In this document: positions 7,582-17,578 of the stretch, piece by piece | Layout: every line of letters starts with the position of its first letter | Numbering within the stretch: position 1 is the stretch's first letter | Source: Pelagibius marinus | GTDB taxonomy: Bacteria > Pseudomonadota > Alphaproteobacteria > Kiloniellales > Kiloniellaceae | DNA: 64,000 nucleotides | Assembly (NCBI RefSeq): GCF_014925385.1 | Contig: NZ_JACSDK010000009.1 | Coordinates: 372,001 to 436,000, forward strand | Direction of reading: 5' to 3' | The notes under the pieces: generated by a model | What the model was told of the DNA's origin: nothing | The model's input: only the letters and a program-made list of their open reading frames with translations | Databases searched by the model: none | Made by a program: the position numbers and the translations under genes

Positions 7582-9410
7582 CCTTGGCCTCCTTCCCGCT
7601 TGCCGCGGCGGTCGAACTCCGGGGCGAAGTTGAGGGAATGCTTGCCCGCCCGCTTGGCGCCGTACATCGCTTCGTCGGCGCGGCGCAGCAGCGAGTCGAG
7701 ACCTTCCCCGGTGCGCGGATCGTAGATGGCGACGCCCAGAGAGAAGCCCAGCAGGTGATCGGCGTCGCCGGAGTAGCCGCGCAGCCGCTCGGCCGCCTTC
7801 AGCATCAGCTCGGCCTTGCGCTCGGCGGCCTCGCGCTCCATGCCGCCCAGGAAGAGGGCGAACTCGTCGCCGCCCAGGCGGGCGGCCAGGTCGCCGCCGC
7901 GGATCTGCTCCTTCAGCAGCGCCGCCACGTCGAGCAGCGCCTCGTCGCCGGTCTGGTGGCCATGGGTGTCGTTGACCTGCTTGAAGTTGTCCAGATCGAT
8001 GTAGAACAGGGCACCCGGCCGCAGGACCTTGGCATCCTCCCCCCCCTGCTGCCTGGCCAGGTGCTGCTCCAGGCTTTCGACGAAGCCGCGCCGGTTGTGC
8101 AGGCCGGTCAGCGGGTCGGTCATGGAGAGCACCTCCATTTCCGTCTGGCGGGCGAGCTGCTCGATGGCGAGGCCGACCTGGCCGGCGATGTTGTCGAAGA
8201 GGCCGCGGTCCTCGACGCTCCAGCCGGACCCGGTGCCGCTGCGGCGGGCGCAGAGCAGGCCGTTGATCTCGTCGCGATAGCGCGTGGCGCGCAGCAGCAG
8301 GCCGCCGGCGGCGTCCTCCAGTTCGACGGCCTGCTGGTCGGCGGAAAGCCGCGCCACCAGGACGCGCAGGTCGTCAGGCGCGGCCGGCTTGCCGGCCTGG
8401 GCCAGGGCTTCGCCCAATTTCCGCGCACCGGCGGCGCCGTCTACCAGCGCATGAATGGAAATCCCGGTCAGCGCCAGGGCGGGCATCAGCGCCTCGGCGG
8501 TGGCGCTGAGCATGCGCGCCGGCTCGAGCTCGCGGCGCACCATGTTGACGATGTAGGAGAACAGGCGTTCGCGGTTGCGCGCCTCGGCCAGCTCGGCCTC
8601 GTGGCAGCGCAGGCGGGTGATGTCGCGGCAGACGCCGCGCGCGCCGATCCAGGCACCGCTTTCGGAGGTCAGCGGCAGGGCCGTCGACAGCAGGCAGAGG
8701 TGGACGTCTTCGCTGCTGCGCACCCAGACTTCGGCTTCCTCGACCACGGTATGGGCGGTGAAGGGGGAGGTCTCGGCCCCAGCGCCGCCGGATTCCGGAT
8801 CCAGCAGCAGTTCGCGGGCCGGCCGGCCGACCAGGTCGGTCGCCTCGTAACCCAGCGCCCCGCGCGGTGAGACGAAGACGAAGCGTCCCTCGGCGTCGGT
8901 TTCCCAGGCGAAGTCGTTGGAAATCTCGACCAGGTCCTTGTAGCGCTGGCGCGACTCCACCAGGGCGGCGCGCAGGCTGCGCTCCAGGGTCACGTCGCGG
9001 CCCAGCAGCAGAGCGGCAGTGCCGTCGGCCCAGGGCAGGACCACCACGTCAAAAGCACGCTCCACCGGTGACTTGAAGGCGCCCTCGGGCGCCTCGCCGG
9101 CCCTGACCTCGCTGGTGGCAACCACCAGGGGATTGACCTGGGCGGTGGTGCCGCCGAGCGCCGCCTGGATGGCGGCGCGCAGCTCCTCGTGCTGGCCGGC
9201 CTGGAGAATCTGGGCGATGGCTTCGGCCTGGTCGTTGGCGCTGAGCACGATGCCGTTGTGCCCGGCGATCAGGACCGCCCCGGGAAAGTGCGCAAAGGCA
9301 CCCCCGGCGGACAGCAGACCACCGGGCGGCGTCTGCTCGACCAACCGCTGGTAGTCCTTTGCCGGGTCACGCGCTTCGGGTGGGTCGCTCACCGCCGGCG
9401 ACCGTGCCAT
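7578..9410 (-). CDS. PAS-GGDEF diguanylate cyclase
   Basis: The 610-residue product probably makes cyclic di-GMP from two GTP. The first 140 residues resemble a PAS-like sensor, a second PAS domain follows (about 150-270, with the DFAWETDAEGRFVFVSP start), then a GAF-like region (about 285-430), and a C-terminal GGDEF domain. The active site is an intact GGDEF at about 513-517, and RGGD at 504-507 fits the RxxD allosteric I-site five residues before it, so product inhibition is expected. No membrane span is evident, so it should sense a cytoplasmic signal. The start at 9410 has GAGGGG upstream; an ATG at 9431 is an alternative. Two CtrA-type boxes lie upstream. Confidence 0.88.
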   Translation of the reverse strand: MARSPAVSDPPEARDPAKDYQRLVEQTPPGGLLSAGGAFAHFPGAVLIAGHNGIVLSANDQAEAIAQILQAGQHEELRAAIQAALGGTTAQVNPLVVATSEVRAGEAPEGAFKSPVERAFDVVVLPWADGTAALLLGRDVTLERSLRAALVESRQRYKDLVEISNDFAWETDAEGRFVFVSPRGALGYEATDLVGRPARELLLDPESGGAGAETSPFTAHTVVEEAEVWVRSSEDVHLCLLSTALPLTSESGAWIGARGVCRDITRLRCHEAELAEARNRERLFSYIVNMVRRELEPARMLSATAEALMPALALTGISIHALVDGAAGARKLGEALAQAGKPAAPDDLRVLVARLSADQQAVELEDAAGGLLLRATRYRDEINGLLCARRSGTGSGWSVEDRGLFDNIAGQVGLAIEQLARQTEMEVLSMTDPLTGLHNRRGFVESLEQHLARQQGGEDAKVLRPGALFYIDLDNFKQVNDTHGHQTGDEALLDVAALLKEQIRGGDLAARLGGDEFALFLGGMEREAAERKAELMLKAAERLRGYSGDADHLLGFSLGVAIYDPRTGEGLDSLLRRADEAMYGAKRAGKHSLNFAPEFDRRGKREGGQG

Positions 9411-9473
9411 AGAACCCCTCTTTGCGATCATGATTGCATCTCTCTCAAGACAGCAAATCTGCGCCTTTCGCCC

Positions 9474-9488
9474 TTAATATGCCCTTAA
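9474..9488. promoter_or_regulatory. CtrA-type box, proximal
   Basis: TTAA (9474-9477), seven bases, then TTAA (9485-9488) is an exact match to the core CtrA recognition pattern TTAA-N7-TTAA. It lies about 64 bases upstream of the GGDEF gene start at 9410 and could overlap its promoter. Binding is inferred from the pattern only. Confidence 0.6.
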
Positions 9489-9550
9489 ATGGCCGTGTCA
9501 TTTTGCGGTCTTACCGCATTGCGCAACGGCGCCTTCCGGGGCCCTTCGCC

Positions 9551-9565
9551 TTAACCCCCGCTTAA
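9551..9565. promoter_or_regulatory. CtrA-type box, distal
   Basis: TTAA (9551-9554), seven bases, then TTAA followed by C (9562-9566) matches the full TTAA-N7-TTAAC form. It lies 63 bases from the proximal box, on the intergenic side shared with dapD. Two exact matches within 100 bases of a GC-rich genome are unlikely to be chance. Confidence 0.65.
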
Positions 9566-9621
9566 CCCTGGCAGCGCCCGGAATCCGGCCTTTCGCCCCG
9601 CCCAGGGGGTTCCAGGGGTCA

Positions 9622-9650
9622 TTGACAGAGCGGCGACCCTCCCGCATCTT
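9622..9650 (+). promoter_or_regulatory. Possible dapD promoter
   Basis: A perfect TTGACA (9622-9627) is followed after 17 bases by CATCTT (9645-9650), a weak -10. It is oriented toward dapD, with a leader of about 70 bases. The same TTGACAGAG string occurs at the rpmH promoter. Confidence 0.4.
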
Positions 9651-9728
9651 CCGAGCCGCGCCGGCCAAGCCTCCCAGGGGAGGCTTTCGGGCCGCAGAAT
9701 TAAGCCTGAAGCAGCCTTACGGGATCCC

Positions 9729-10574
9729 ATGCAGACAGATCAGTTAAAGGGCATCATCGAAGATGCCTGGGAAGCGCGCGAAAACGTCACCCTGGAGACC
9801 GGTGGCGAGATTCGCGAGGCCGTCACCACCGCCCTGGCCGGCCTGGACGGCGGCACCTACCGGGTGGCCGAAAAGGGCGGCGCGGGCTGGGAGGTCCACC
9901 AGTGGCTGAAGAAGGCGGTGCTGCTGTCCTTCCGCCTCAACGACATGGCGCCGATCCCCGGCGGCCCGGGGGAGAACACCAACTGGTGGGACAAGGTGCC
10001 CTCCAAGTTCGCCGGCTGGGGCGAGAACCGCTTCCGAGACGCCGGCTTCCGCGCCGTGCCCAACTGCATCGTGCGCCATTCCGCCTACATCGCGCCGGGC
10101 GTGGTGCTGATGCCCTCCTTCGTCAACCTGGGTGCCTACGTCGACAGCGGCACCATGGTCGACACCTGGGCCACCGTCGGTTCCTGCGCGCAGATCGGCA
10201 AGAACGTGCACCTCTCCGGAGGCGCCGGCATCGGCGGCGTGCTGGAGCCGCTGCAGGCCGGCCCGGTGATCATCGAGGACAACTGCTTCGTCGGCGCGCG
10301 CTCCGAGGTGGTCGAGGGCGTGGTGGTGGAAGAGGGCTCGGTGCTCTCCATGGGCGTCTACATCGGCGCCTCCACCAAGATCGTCGACCGCGAGACCGGC
10401 GAGGTCCACATGGGCCGGGTGCCGGCCTACTCCGTGGTGGTGCCCGGCAGCCTGCCCGGCAAGCCGCTGCCCGACGGCAGCCCGGGACCCAGCCTCTACT
10501 GCGCCGTCATCATCAAGCGCGTCGACGAGAAGACCCGGTCCAAGACCTCCATCAACGACCTGCTGCGCACCTGA
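9729..10574 (+). CDS. dapD: 2,3,4,5-tetrahydropyridine-2,6-dicarboxylate N-succinyltransferase
   Basis: DapD transfers succinyl from succinyl-CoA to tetrahydrodipicolinate in the succinylase route to lysine and meso-diaminopimelate, the peptidoglycan cross-link residue. The 281-residue product has the family N-terminal helical part and the left-handed beta-helix made of hexapeptide repeats, seen around [20 protein letters not shown], the IGGVLEPLQ turn and the [15 protein letters not shown] segment. Length is typical. It is followed 13 bases later by dapE, the next-but-one enzyme, so the two form a dap operon. Confidence 0.97.
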   Translation: MQTDQLKGIIEDAWEARENVTLETGGEIREAVTTALAGLDGGTYRVAEKGGAGWEVHQWLKKAVLLSFRLNDMAPIPGGPGENTNWWDKVPSKFAGWGENRFRDAGFRAVPNCIVRHSAYIAPGVVLMPSFVNLGAYVDSGTMVDTWATVGSCAQIGKNVHLSGGAGIGGVLEPLQAGPVIIEDNCFVGARSEVVEGVVVEEGSVLSMGVYIGASTKIVDRETGEVHMGRVPAYSVVVPGSLPGKPLPDGSPGPSLYCAVIIKRVDEKTRSKTSINDLLRT

Positions 10575-10587
10575 GGCGGGAGGCGGC

Positions 10588-11772
10588 ATGGCGGGCAGCC
10601 GAGGCATAACGGGAACCAGGGTGGAAACGCTGGCCCTGGCACAGGCGCTGATCCGCTGTCCCAGCGTGACGCCCGTCGAAGGCGGCGCCCTGGACCTGCT
10701 GCAGTCGGTGCTGGAAGAGCTCGGCTTCACCTGCCACCGCCTGCCCTTCGCCGAGGAAGGCGCGCCGGAAACGGACAACCTCTACGCGCGCCTCGGCGAG
10801 GCCGGACCCAATCTCTGCTACGCGGGCCACACCGACGTGGTGCCGGCCGGCGACAGCGCCGCCTGGAGCAGCGATCCCTTCGCCGCCGAAGCGCGCGGCG
10901 GCGTGCTCTACGGGCGCGGCGCGGTCGACATGAAGGGCTCCATCGCCGCCTTCGTCGCTGCCGTCAGCGGCTACCTGAAAGACGGCAGGCCGAAAGGCTC
11001 GATCTCGCTGCTCATCACCGGGGACGAGGAAGGCGACGCCGTCAATGGCACGCGCAAGGTGTTGCGCTGGCTGAAGGAGCGCGGCGAGTCCCTGGACGTC
11101 TGCCTGGTGGGCGAGCCGACCAGCAACGACAGCCTGGCCGACATGGTGAAGATCGGCCGGCGCGGCAGCCTCAATGCCGTGCTGACGGTCACCGGAACGC
11201 AGGGCCACACCGCCTATCCGCAGCTGGCCGACAACCCGCTGCACCACCTGGCGCGCATGCTGGACGCCGTGGTCGGCGAAGCGCTGGACGACGGCAACGA
11301 ACACTTCCCGCCCTCCAGCCTGCAGATCACCTCGGTTGACGTGGGCAACCCGGTGACCAACGTCATCCCGGCCAAGGCGACGGCCCTGTTCAACGTGCGC
11401 TTCAACAACATCCACTCCAGCGCCTCGGTCGAGGCCTGGCTGCGCGAGCGCTTCGACAAGGCGATCGACCGCAGCCGCGGCGCCGGCTACGAGCTTTCGA
11501 TGCGCGTCTCCGGCGAGTCCTTCCTCTGCCCGCCGGGGCCCTGGAGCGACCTGGTGTCGGATGCCGTCGCTTCGGTAACCGGCAAGGCGCCGGAGCTGGG
11601 CACCACCGGAGGCACCTCCGACGCGCGCTTCATCAAGGATCACTGCACGGTGGCGGAGCTGGGCCTGCTGAACGCCACCGCCCACAAGGTGGACGAGCAG
11701 GTGCCGCTGGAGCACCTGGAACGGCTCACCGCCATCTACCGCGCGGTCCTGGAGCGCTATCACCCGCGATGA
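10588..11772 (+). CDS. dapE: Succinyl-diaminopimelate desuccinylase
   Basis: DapE is a zinc M20-family hydrolase that removes succinate from N-succinyl-LL-diaminopimelate. The 394-residue product shows the metal ligands in context: [10 protein letters not shown] with the first histidine and aspartate, [10 protein letters not shown] with the bridging aspartate, [12 protein letters not shown] with the catalytic and metal glutamates, and GGTSDARF near the C-terminus. GGGAGG precedes the ATG at 10588. It lies directly behind dapD and overlaps the next gene by four bases. Confidence 0.96.
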   Translation: MAGSRGITGTRVETLALAQALIRCPSVTPVEGGALDLLQSVLEELGFTCHRLPFAEEGAPETDNLYARLGEAGPNLCYAGHTDVVPAGDSAAWSSDPFAAEARGGVLYGRGAVDMKGSIAAFVAAVSGYLKDGRPKGSISLLITGDEEGDAVNGTRKVLRWLKERGESLDVCLVGEPTSNDSLADMVKIGRRGSLNAVLTVTGTQGHTAYPQLADNPLHHLARMLDAVVGEALDDGNEHFPPSSLQITSVDVGNPVTNVIPAKATALFNVRFNNIHSSASVEAWLRERFDKAIDRSRGAGYELSMRVSGESFLCPPGPWSDLVSDAVASVTGKAPELGTTGGTSDARFIKDHCTVAELGLLNATAHKVDEQVPLEHLERLTAIYRAVLERYHPR

Positions 11773-12341
11773 TTCCCAGCCGACAGGAAGTCTTCTACCG
11801 GATGTACGGCGTCTTGCGGCTGGCACGTTTCGACGCCGCCGGCGCGCAGTACTTCGACGAAGCGCCGGAGCCGGCGCTGCGGTCCTTCTTCGCGGCCGTG
11901 CTGGTGGCGCCGGCCTACTTCTTCCTGGACCTGCTGCTGCCGGCCGACGCGGCGGCACAGGAGGTAAGCTTCCTCACCGTCGTTGCCGAGATCCTGATCT
12001 ACAGTCTCAGCTGGACCGTCTTCCCGGTCGTCGCCTACCACATCTGCCAGACGATTGACCGCGAGCGCGCATTCTACCGCTATCTCGCGGCCAACAACTG
12101 GTCGAAGGTCGTGACCTACCACCTGGGCCTGACCATGTTCACCCTGGTGGTCGCCGGCTTCCTGCCGGCCGGCTTCGCCGCCCTGCTGGGCCTCGCGATG
12201 GTCGGCTACCTGATCGGCTATCAGTGGTTCATCGCCAAGAGCTGCCTCAACATCAGCACCGCCGGCGCCGCGGGCTTCCTGGTGCTGCAGATCATGATCG
12301 ACTTCTTCATCGTCAGCTTCGTCGCGGTGCTGGTCACCTGA
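11769..12341 (+). CDS. Small integral membrane protein of unknown function
   Basis: The 190-residue product is mostly hydrophobic, with about four or five membrane spans (near residues 37-57, 68-95, 115-150 and 160-189) after a soluble N-terminal 35 residues. I do not recognise a named family; the topology resembles YIP1-like small membrane proteins. Its ATG overlaps the dapE stop (ATGA), so it is translationally coupled to dapE, yet nothing in the sequence ties it to lysine synthesis. It runs convergent to truA with a 16-base gap. Confidence 0.75.
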   Translation: MIPSRQEVFYRMYGVLRLARFDAAGAQYFDEAPEPALRSFFAAVLVAPAYFFLDLLLPADAAAQEVSFLTVVAEILIYSLSWTVFPVVAYHICQTIDRERAFYRYLAANNWSKVVTYHLGLTMFTLVVAGFLPAGFAALLGLAMVGYLIGYQWFIAKSCLNISTAGAAGFLVLQIMIDFFIVSFVAVLVT

Positions 12342-12357
12342 GCGCTGACGTGGGCCC

Positions 12358-13110
12358 TCACGGCGCAGGCGGCGGATAGCCCACTTCGGTGAGGTAGAGC
12401 CCGGCGGCCGGCGCCGTCGGCCCCGCTGCCGCACGGTCGCGCGCCTCCAGCGCCGTCTTCAGATCCTCGGCCGACCACTTGCCCTCGCCGACCAGCTTCA
12501 GGGAGCCGACGAAGTTGCGTACCTGGTGGTGCAGGAAGGAGCGCGCCTCGGCCCGCACCTCGATCAGATCGCCATCACGAACAGCGGACAGCATATCCAG
12601 TGTCTTCACCGGCGACTTGGCCTGGCACTCGCTGGCGCGGAAGGAAGTGAAATCGTGGTGGCCGACCAGCAGCTGTGCCGCCGCGTGCATGGCCTCGGCA
12701 TCGAGCGGCTGCGGCACGAACCAGGCGCGCCCGCGCTCCAGCGCCAGGGGCGCGCGGCGGTTGACGATGCGGTAGAGGTAGGCGCGGCGAATGGCGGAGA
12801 AGCGCGCGTGGAAGTCCCCGCCGACCGCCTCGGCGGTCAGCACCGCCACGGGCGCCGGCTTGAGGTGGAAGTTCAGCGCCTTCATCACCGTATCGGCCGT
12901 GGTGTCCTTCACGAGATCGAAGTGCGCGGCCTGGCCGAGGGCGTGAACCCCGGCGTCGGTGCGCCCGGCCCCTTCCACCAGCACCCGCTCGCCGCAGAAG
13001 CGGTGGATGGCCTGTTCCAGCGCCGCCTGCACCGAGGGGCCGTTGGCCTGGCGCTGCCAGCCGACGAAGTCGCCGCCGTCATATTCAACGGTGATCTTGT
13101 AGCGGGTCAC
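12358..13110 (-). CDS. truA: tRNA pseudouridine(38-40) synthase TruA
   Basis: TruA isomerises uridines 38-40 in the tRNA anticodon arm. The 250-residue product begins [19 protein letters not shown], the usual TruA N-terminus, and carries the catalytic aspartate in [14 protein letters not shown]. The C-terminal half has the [17 protein letters not shown] and [12 protein letters not shown] blocks. The start is a GTG at 13110, preceded by a G-rich site; longer in-frame extensions overlap fmt and look non-native. It is the last gene of the def-fmt-truA cluster, 13 bases behind fmt. Confidence 0.95.
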   Translation of the reverse strand: MTRYKITVEYDGGDFVGWQRQANGPSVQAALEQAIHRFCGERVLVEGAGRTDAGVHALGQAAHFDLVKDTTADTVMKALNFHLKPAPVAVLTAEAVGGDFHARFSAIRRAYLYRIVNRRAPLALERGRAWFVPQPLDAEAMHAAAQLLVGHHDFTSFRASECQAKSPVKTLDMLSAVRDGDLIEVRAEARSFLHHQVRNFVGSLKLVGEGKWSAEDLKTALEARDRAAAGPTAPAAGLYLTEVGYPPPAP

Positions 13111-13123
13111 GCCAGCCCCCGGG

Positions 13124-14056
13124 TCACGGCAGCACCGTTCCGGCGGGCAGGTCGAACCCCCGCAGGAAGGCCTCGGCCGCCATCGGCGCCTTGCCGGCGC
13201 GCTGCACCTTCTTAAGGCGCAGAGCGCCCTCGCCGCAGGCGATGGTGGCCTGGTCATCCAGGACGGTGCCGGGGGCGCCCCGGCCTTCGCGCGGTTCCGC
13301 CTGCAGCACCTTCACCCGCTCTCGGCCTTTACCCGCCCCGACCTCGAAGAAGGCGCCGGGCCAGGGGGTGAAGGCGCGGATGCGGCGGTCCAGGGCCGCG
13401 GCGCCGTCGGACCAGTCGAGGCGGCCCTCGGCCTTGTCCAGCTTCGCGGCGTAGGTCACGCCCTCCTCCGGCTGGGGCGTCGCCGTCAGGCTGCCGTCGT
13501 CGAGCCCTTCCAACGCCTCGTTGATCATGGCCGCGCCCAGCGCGGCCAGGGCGTCGTGCAGTTCCTGCGCCGAGGTCTCCGGCGTGATCGGCAGACTGCG
13601 CTTCAGCAGCATGGGGCCGGTGTCGAGACCCGCCTCCATCTGCATGATGGTGACGCCGGTCTCTTCGTCGCCGGCCAGCAGGGCGCGCTGGATCGGCGCG
13701 GCGCCGCGCCAGCGCGGCAGCAGCGAGGCATGGACGTTCACGCAGCCGAGGCGCGGGGCGTCGAGGACGGCCTGGGGCAGAATGAGGCCGTAGGCCACCA
13801 CCACCGCGATGTCGAGGTTCAGGTCGGCAAAGGCTTTCTGCGCCTCCGGCGTTTTCAGCGAGGTCGGGGTGCGCACTTCCCAGCCCCGGCTTTCGGCGTA
13901 GGCCTGGACCGGCGAGGGCCGTTCCTTCTGCCCGCGCCCGGCGGGCCGGGGCGGCTGGGAATAGACCGCGGCGATTTCATGGCCCGCTTCGGCGAGCGCC
14001 TTCAGTGTGGGGACGGAAAAGTCGGGCGTCCCCATGAAAGCGACACGCAGGGACAT
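13124..14056 (-). CDS. fmt: Methionyl-tRNA formyltransferase
   Basis: Fmt formylates initiator Met-tRNA using 10-formyl-tetrahydrofolate. The 310-residue product starts [16 protein letters not shown] and has the formyltransferase active site N[18 protein letters not shown] plus the conserved [16 protein letters not shown] block, then a C-terminal OB-like tRNA-binding domain. Length is standard. It lies between def and truA on the minus strand; def-fmt pairing is near universal. Confidence 0.97.
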   Translation of the reverse strand: MSLRVAFMGTPDFSVPTLKALAEAGHEIAAVYSQPPRPAGRGQKERPSPVQAYAESRGWEVRTPTSLKTPEAQKAFADLNLDIAVVVAYGLILPQAVLDAPRLGCVNVHASLLPRWRGAAPIQRALLAGDEETGVTIMQMEAGLDTGPMLLKRSLPITPETSAQELHDALAALGAAMINEALEGLDDGSLTATPQPEEGVTYAAKLDKAEGRLDWSDGAAALDRRIRAFTPWPGAFFEVGAGKGRERVKVLQAEPREGRGAPGTVLDDQATIACGEGALRLKKVQRAGKAPMAAEAFLRGFDLPAGTVLP

Positions 14057-14069
14057 GCCGGGGCCCGCC

Positions 14070-14606
14070 TCAGACCGTGGCGTAGCTGGCCAGGGGGGTG
14101 TTCGACTTCTTGGCCTTCAGGAGCTTACGCAGGATCATGTTGCGCTTCAGCGCCGTCAGGTGATCGACGAAGAGGACACCGTCCAGGTGGTCCATCTCGT
14201 GCTGGATGCAGGTGGCCAGCAGGCCTTCGGCCTCCAGCTCGCGGATCTCGTTCTCGCGGTCCAGGAAGCGGACGCGGATCTTGGCCGGGCGGATCACCTC
14301 GCCGTAGTGCTCCGGCAGGGAGAGGCAGCCTTCCTCGTAGGCGGCGTCGTCGTCGGAAACGGCGACCAGCTCCGGGTTGGCCATGAAGAGCGGCGCGTCC
14401 TCCTCGTCGTCGCCGGAGATGTCGACCACGAGGATGCGCTTGAGGACGCCGACCTGCGGCGCGGCCAGGCCGATGCCCGGCGCCGCGTACATGGTCTCCA
14501 GCATGTCGTCCATGAGCTGGCGAATCTCGTCGTCCACGGCCTCGACGGGGGCGCAGACCTTCTTCAGGCGCGGGTCGGGCGCGGTGATGATGGGGAGCAG
14601 AGCCAT
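14070..14606 (-). CDS. def: Peptide deformylase
   Basis: Def removes the formyl group from nascent chains. The 178-residue product has the three family motifs: [19 protein letters not shown] (zinc cysteine) and [12 protein letters not shown] (the two zinc histidines and catalytic glutamate). The start [11 protein letters not shown] at 14606 is chosen because it gives the usual N-terminus; in-frame upstream starts only add an atypical leader. It heads the minus-strand def-fmt-truA cluster and is divergent from rmuC. Confidence 0.96.
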   Translation of the reverse strand: MALLPIITAPDPRLKKVCAPVEAVDDEIRQLMDDMLETMYAAPGIGLAAPQVGVLKRILVVDISGDDEEDAPLFMANPELVAVSDDDAAYEEGCLSLPEHYGEVIRPAKIRVRFLDRENEIRELEAEGLLATCIQHEMDHLDGVLFVDHLTALKRNMILRKLLKAKKSNTPLASYATV

Positions 14607-14738
14607 GGCCCTGTAGGTATGGCGAGAAACGGCCCGGGTCAAGCCGTTTGGAAGGGTTCCAAAGCACGGCCTTCGCCCGGCCGCGCCTTGTATGCTAGCC
14701 TCCGATTCGCGTTCTGTTCCCCCATTGGAGTCGGGCCT

Positions 14739-15869
14739 ATGGACCTGATGCTCATCCTCGTCATCGCCGTGGCCGCGCTCGCCCTGGGTGCCGTCGCCGG
14801 GCTGCTGCTACGCCCCAAGCCGCCGGAGCAGCCCCGGGAGAATCCGGAGCTGGCGGCCCTCGCCGGGCGCCTCGCCCAGATGGCCGAAAGCCAGAACGCG
14901 GTGCAGAACACCATCGTCGAGCGCCTGCAGACCCAGGAGCGGGTGGTCATCAAGGCCGTGGACGAGCGCCTGCAGGGCCTGTCCAAGCAGGTCGGCGACC
15001 GCCTGACCGATTCCACCACCAAGCACCAGACCGCCCTGGCCGATCTGCGCGAGCGCCTGGCCGTCATCGACAAGGCGCAGCAGAACCTGAACGAGCTCTC
15101 CACCCAGATGGTCGGCCTGCAGGAGATCCTGGGCAACAAGCAGGCGCGCGGGGCCTTCGGCGAGATCCAGCTGCGCGACCTGGTCGAGGCCACCCTGCCG
15201 CCCTCGGCCTACGCCTTCCAGGCGACCCTGGGCAACGGGCGGCGCGCCGACTGCCTGCTGCAGCTGCCCAATCCGCCGGGCGCCATCGCCATCGATTCCA
15301 AGTTCCCGCTGGAAAGCTACGAGGCGCTGCGTAGCGCCGGCAGCGACGAGGCCCTGGCCGTCCCGGCCAAGCGCGCCTTCGCCGCCGATGTGCGCCGCCA
15401 CGTCAAGGACATCGCGGAGCGCTACATCATCCCCGGGGAGACCGCCGAGTCGGCGCTGCTCTTCCTGCCCAGCGAGGCGGTCTATGCCGAGCTGCACGCC
15501 AACTTCCGCGACGTGGTGGAAGCCTCCTACAAGGCGCGGGTCTGGATCGTCTCCCCCACCACCCTCATGGCCACGCTCAACACCGTGCGTGCGGTGCTGA
15601 AGGACGTGCGCATGAGGGAGCAGGCCGCCATCATCCAGACCGAGGTCGGCAAGATGATGGAGGACGTGCTGCGCCTGGATAAGCGGGTCGGCAAGCTGGA
15701 GAGCCACTTCGACCAGGCCTCCCGCGACATCCAGGACATCCGCACCTCCGCCAACAAGGTCCTCAACCGCGGCGAAAAGATCGGCGAGCTGGAGCTGGAA
15801 GAGGCCGAGCGCGAGGCCGAGCAGGTCGCCCCGCCGCCCCCGCACCTGGGCGCGCCGACGACGCACTAG
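14739..15869 (+). CDS. rmuC: DNA recombination protein RmuC homologue
   Basis: RmuC proteins limit inversions at inverted repeats and are thought to be membrane-tethered nucleases. The 376-residue product has an N-terminal membrane anchor (about residues 3-23), a coiled-coil stretch (about 35-130) and the RmuC core starting near GNKQARGAFGEIQLRDLVE, with the AIDSKFPLESYE and FLPSEAVYAELH segments. The ATG at 14739 has TTGGAG eight bases upstream; the longer in-frame reading from 14007 runs antisense through def and is rejected. Confidence 0.93.
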   Translation: MDLMLILVIAVAALALGAVAGLLLRPKPPEQPRENPELAALAGRLAQMAESQNAVQNTIVERLQTQERVVIKAVDERLQGLSKQVGDRLTDSTTKHQTALADLRERLAVIDKAQQNLNELSTQMVGLQEILGNKQARGAFGEIQLRDLVEATLPPSAYAFQATLGNGRRADCLLQLPNPPGAIAIDSKFPLESYEALRSAGSDEALAVPAKRAFAADVRRHVKDIAERYIIPGETAESALLFLPSEAVYAELHANFRDVVEASYKARVWIVSPTTLMATLNTVRAVLKDVRMREQAAIIQTEVGKMMEDVLRLDKRVGKLESHFDQASRDIQDIRTSANKVLNRGEKIGELELEEAEREAEQVAPPPPHLGAPTTH

Positions 15870-15993
15870 GGCCGCTGCGGGCTCGTCGTTTTCAGAGAAT
15901 TAAGCGAAAATCAGTTAATGACAGAAAAGCGGCGGAAACGTTGGCGCATCAGCCGTTTCTGCCTGGAATAATTAACTCGATTTTGCCTAATCT

Positions 15994-17454
15994 CTAGTTC
16001 GACACTCGGATGCGGTAGGTGAGTTCGGCTTCGCCACCGGCGGGCACGGTGAGCCGCCAGATGAGGTGGTTGGCGCTTTCCTGCTCGTGCTCGGCGCTCT
16101 GCTCCAGCATCCGCCAGCCCTGGGGCATCTGCCCGGCCAGGACCACCTCCACCGGCTCGTCCTTGGCGTTCTTCACGGTCACCTGCTGGCCGCTTTCGTA
16201 GCTGCGCTGGGAGAGCCGCTCGTAGACCGTGCGCTTTGCCCGGGCGGTGACGTCGAAGGCCTCGCCCAGGCCGAGCCGGGCCTTCTCACCCTCGGGCGTG
16301 TGATCGATGCCGTCGGCGCCGAGGAACAGGGTCGCGTCCTCACCACCCCCCGAGGCGCCCTGGGCCGGCCCGTAGACGCGCACGATGCCGGCGGGCAGCG
16401 GGGCGCCCAGGCCCAGGTCGGGGTCGTTTTCCAGCTCCAGGATCAGCGCGGCGTTCAGCGGGCCGATCTCCTCCAGGCCGGGATGGCCGTTGACCACCCC
16501 CTCGAAGCGGTACTCGCGGACCACCTTCACGTTGCGGGCGCTCATCAGCGGGATCTGCTTGGTCTCGCCGCGGCGCAAGGTGACCGGGCGCTGCAGGGCG
16601 TAGACGTAGCGGTCGGCGGCGGCCATGGCCTTCGACATCTCCGGGGCCGGCGCCATGCGGGCGACATCGGCTTCCTGCATCGCCATGGCCCCCAGCACCG
16701 GGCGCGGCGCCGGGGCGGCCTGGTTCACCTCGCCGGCGACCAGGCGCAGGGTGGCCCCCTCGAAGTTGCTGTCGGTGGCGTTGGTGAGGGTCACCAGGGC
16801 CTGGAGGTCGAGACGGTCGGAGGCGCTGTTCAACCGCGCCACGTAGTCGGCACGCCAGGACAGGCCGCCGGTCAGGTAGTCGATCTGCAGGTCGCTGGGG
16901 CCGGCCTGGCCGGGGAAGACGCGGGCCAGCAGGGCCGGCTCGCTGCGCAGGCCCGCCGGCAGGCCGGTGAAGGCGATGCGGCCCGGCGGGCTGATCTCGA
17001 TGCGGTCGCCCAACTGCAGCACCATGCCGCCGGCCAGCGACAGCACCCGGGCCTCCTCGACGATGTCCTCCCCGGTCTCCGGGTGGACGCGGATAAGCTG
17101 CACGGTCTGGCCCAGGGAGGCCTCCAAGAGGCGCTGCGGCGTCAGCAGGTCGGCGGCCAGGCTCTGCTCGATGATACGCAGGCCCGGCGCGCCCAGCAGC
17201 ACGGTCTCCGGCTGCAGTTGGCGCGGCACGTCCTCGATGGCCAAGAGGCTCTCGCCCGCCGGCAGGTCGACCCGGCGGCTCTCGCTCACCAGGCCGAGGT
17301 TCTGGTTGTAGACCGTCAGGGTCAGCGCCCGGCGGCTCTCCGCCGTCACCGGCACCTCCTGGGCGAGAACGGCCGGGGCCAGGGCCGCAGAGACCAGGGG
17401 AGAGGCAAGCAGCACAAGCGCGAGGGCGGAAGCTTTCAGGCGGGGGGAAGGCAT
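15994..17454 (-). CDS. Secreted DUF4139 domain protein
   Basis: The 486-residue product has a signal peptide (Ser/Pro/Arg-Leu-Lys start, hydrophobic core, cleavage near AQEV at about residue 31) and then the DUF4139 family pattern: TLTVYNQNLGLVSESR at the N-terminus, a Trp-containing WRADYVARLN block, and a C-terminal beta region ending in ELTYRIRVSN. The family is of unknown function. AGGAG lies about nine bases upstream of the ATG at 17454. It sits alone between rmuC and recR with about 120 bases on either side. Confidence 0.85.
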   Translation of the reverse strand: MPSPRLKASALALVLLASPLVSAALAPAVLAQEVPVTAESRRALTLTVYNQNLGLVSESRRVDLPAGESLLAIEDVPRQLQPETVLLGAPGLRIIEQSLAADLLTPQRLLEASLGQTVQLIRVHPETGEDIVEEARVLSLAGGMVLQLGDRIEISPPGRIAFTGLPAGLRSEPALLARVFPGQAGPSDLQIDYLTGGLSWRADYVARLNSASDRLDLQALVTLTNATDSNFEGATLRLVAGEVNQAAPAPRPVLGAMAMQEADVARMAPAPEMSKAMAAADRYVYALQRPVTLRRGETKQIPLMSARNVKVVREYRFEGVVNGHPGLEEIGPLNAALILELENDPDLGLGAPLPAGIVRVYGPAQGASGGGEDATLFLGADGIDHTPEGEKARLGLGEAFDVTARAKRTVYERLSQRSYESGQQVTVKNAKDEPVEVVLAGQMPQGWRMLEQSAEHEQESANHLIWRLTVPAGGEAELTYRIRVSN

Positions 17455-17578
17455 AGGCCGGATCTCCTGACGGGAACTAGGCTGCATTGCTGCGAGTTGT
17501 AGCAGAAATCCTGCCCGAGGATTGCGGCGAGAACGTGATACCGCAAGGGCGGCTTCGGGGCAGCTCAGGCCCATCTTC

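Noticed and set aside
14007-14738. Upstream extension of rmuC
   Set aside because: It is antisense to def; the ATG at 14739 has TTGGAG at the right spacing and starts the usual membrane anchor.
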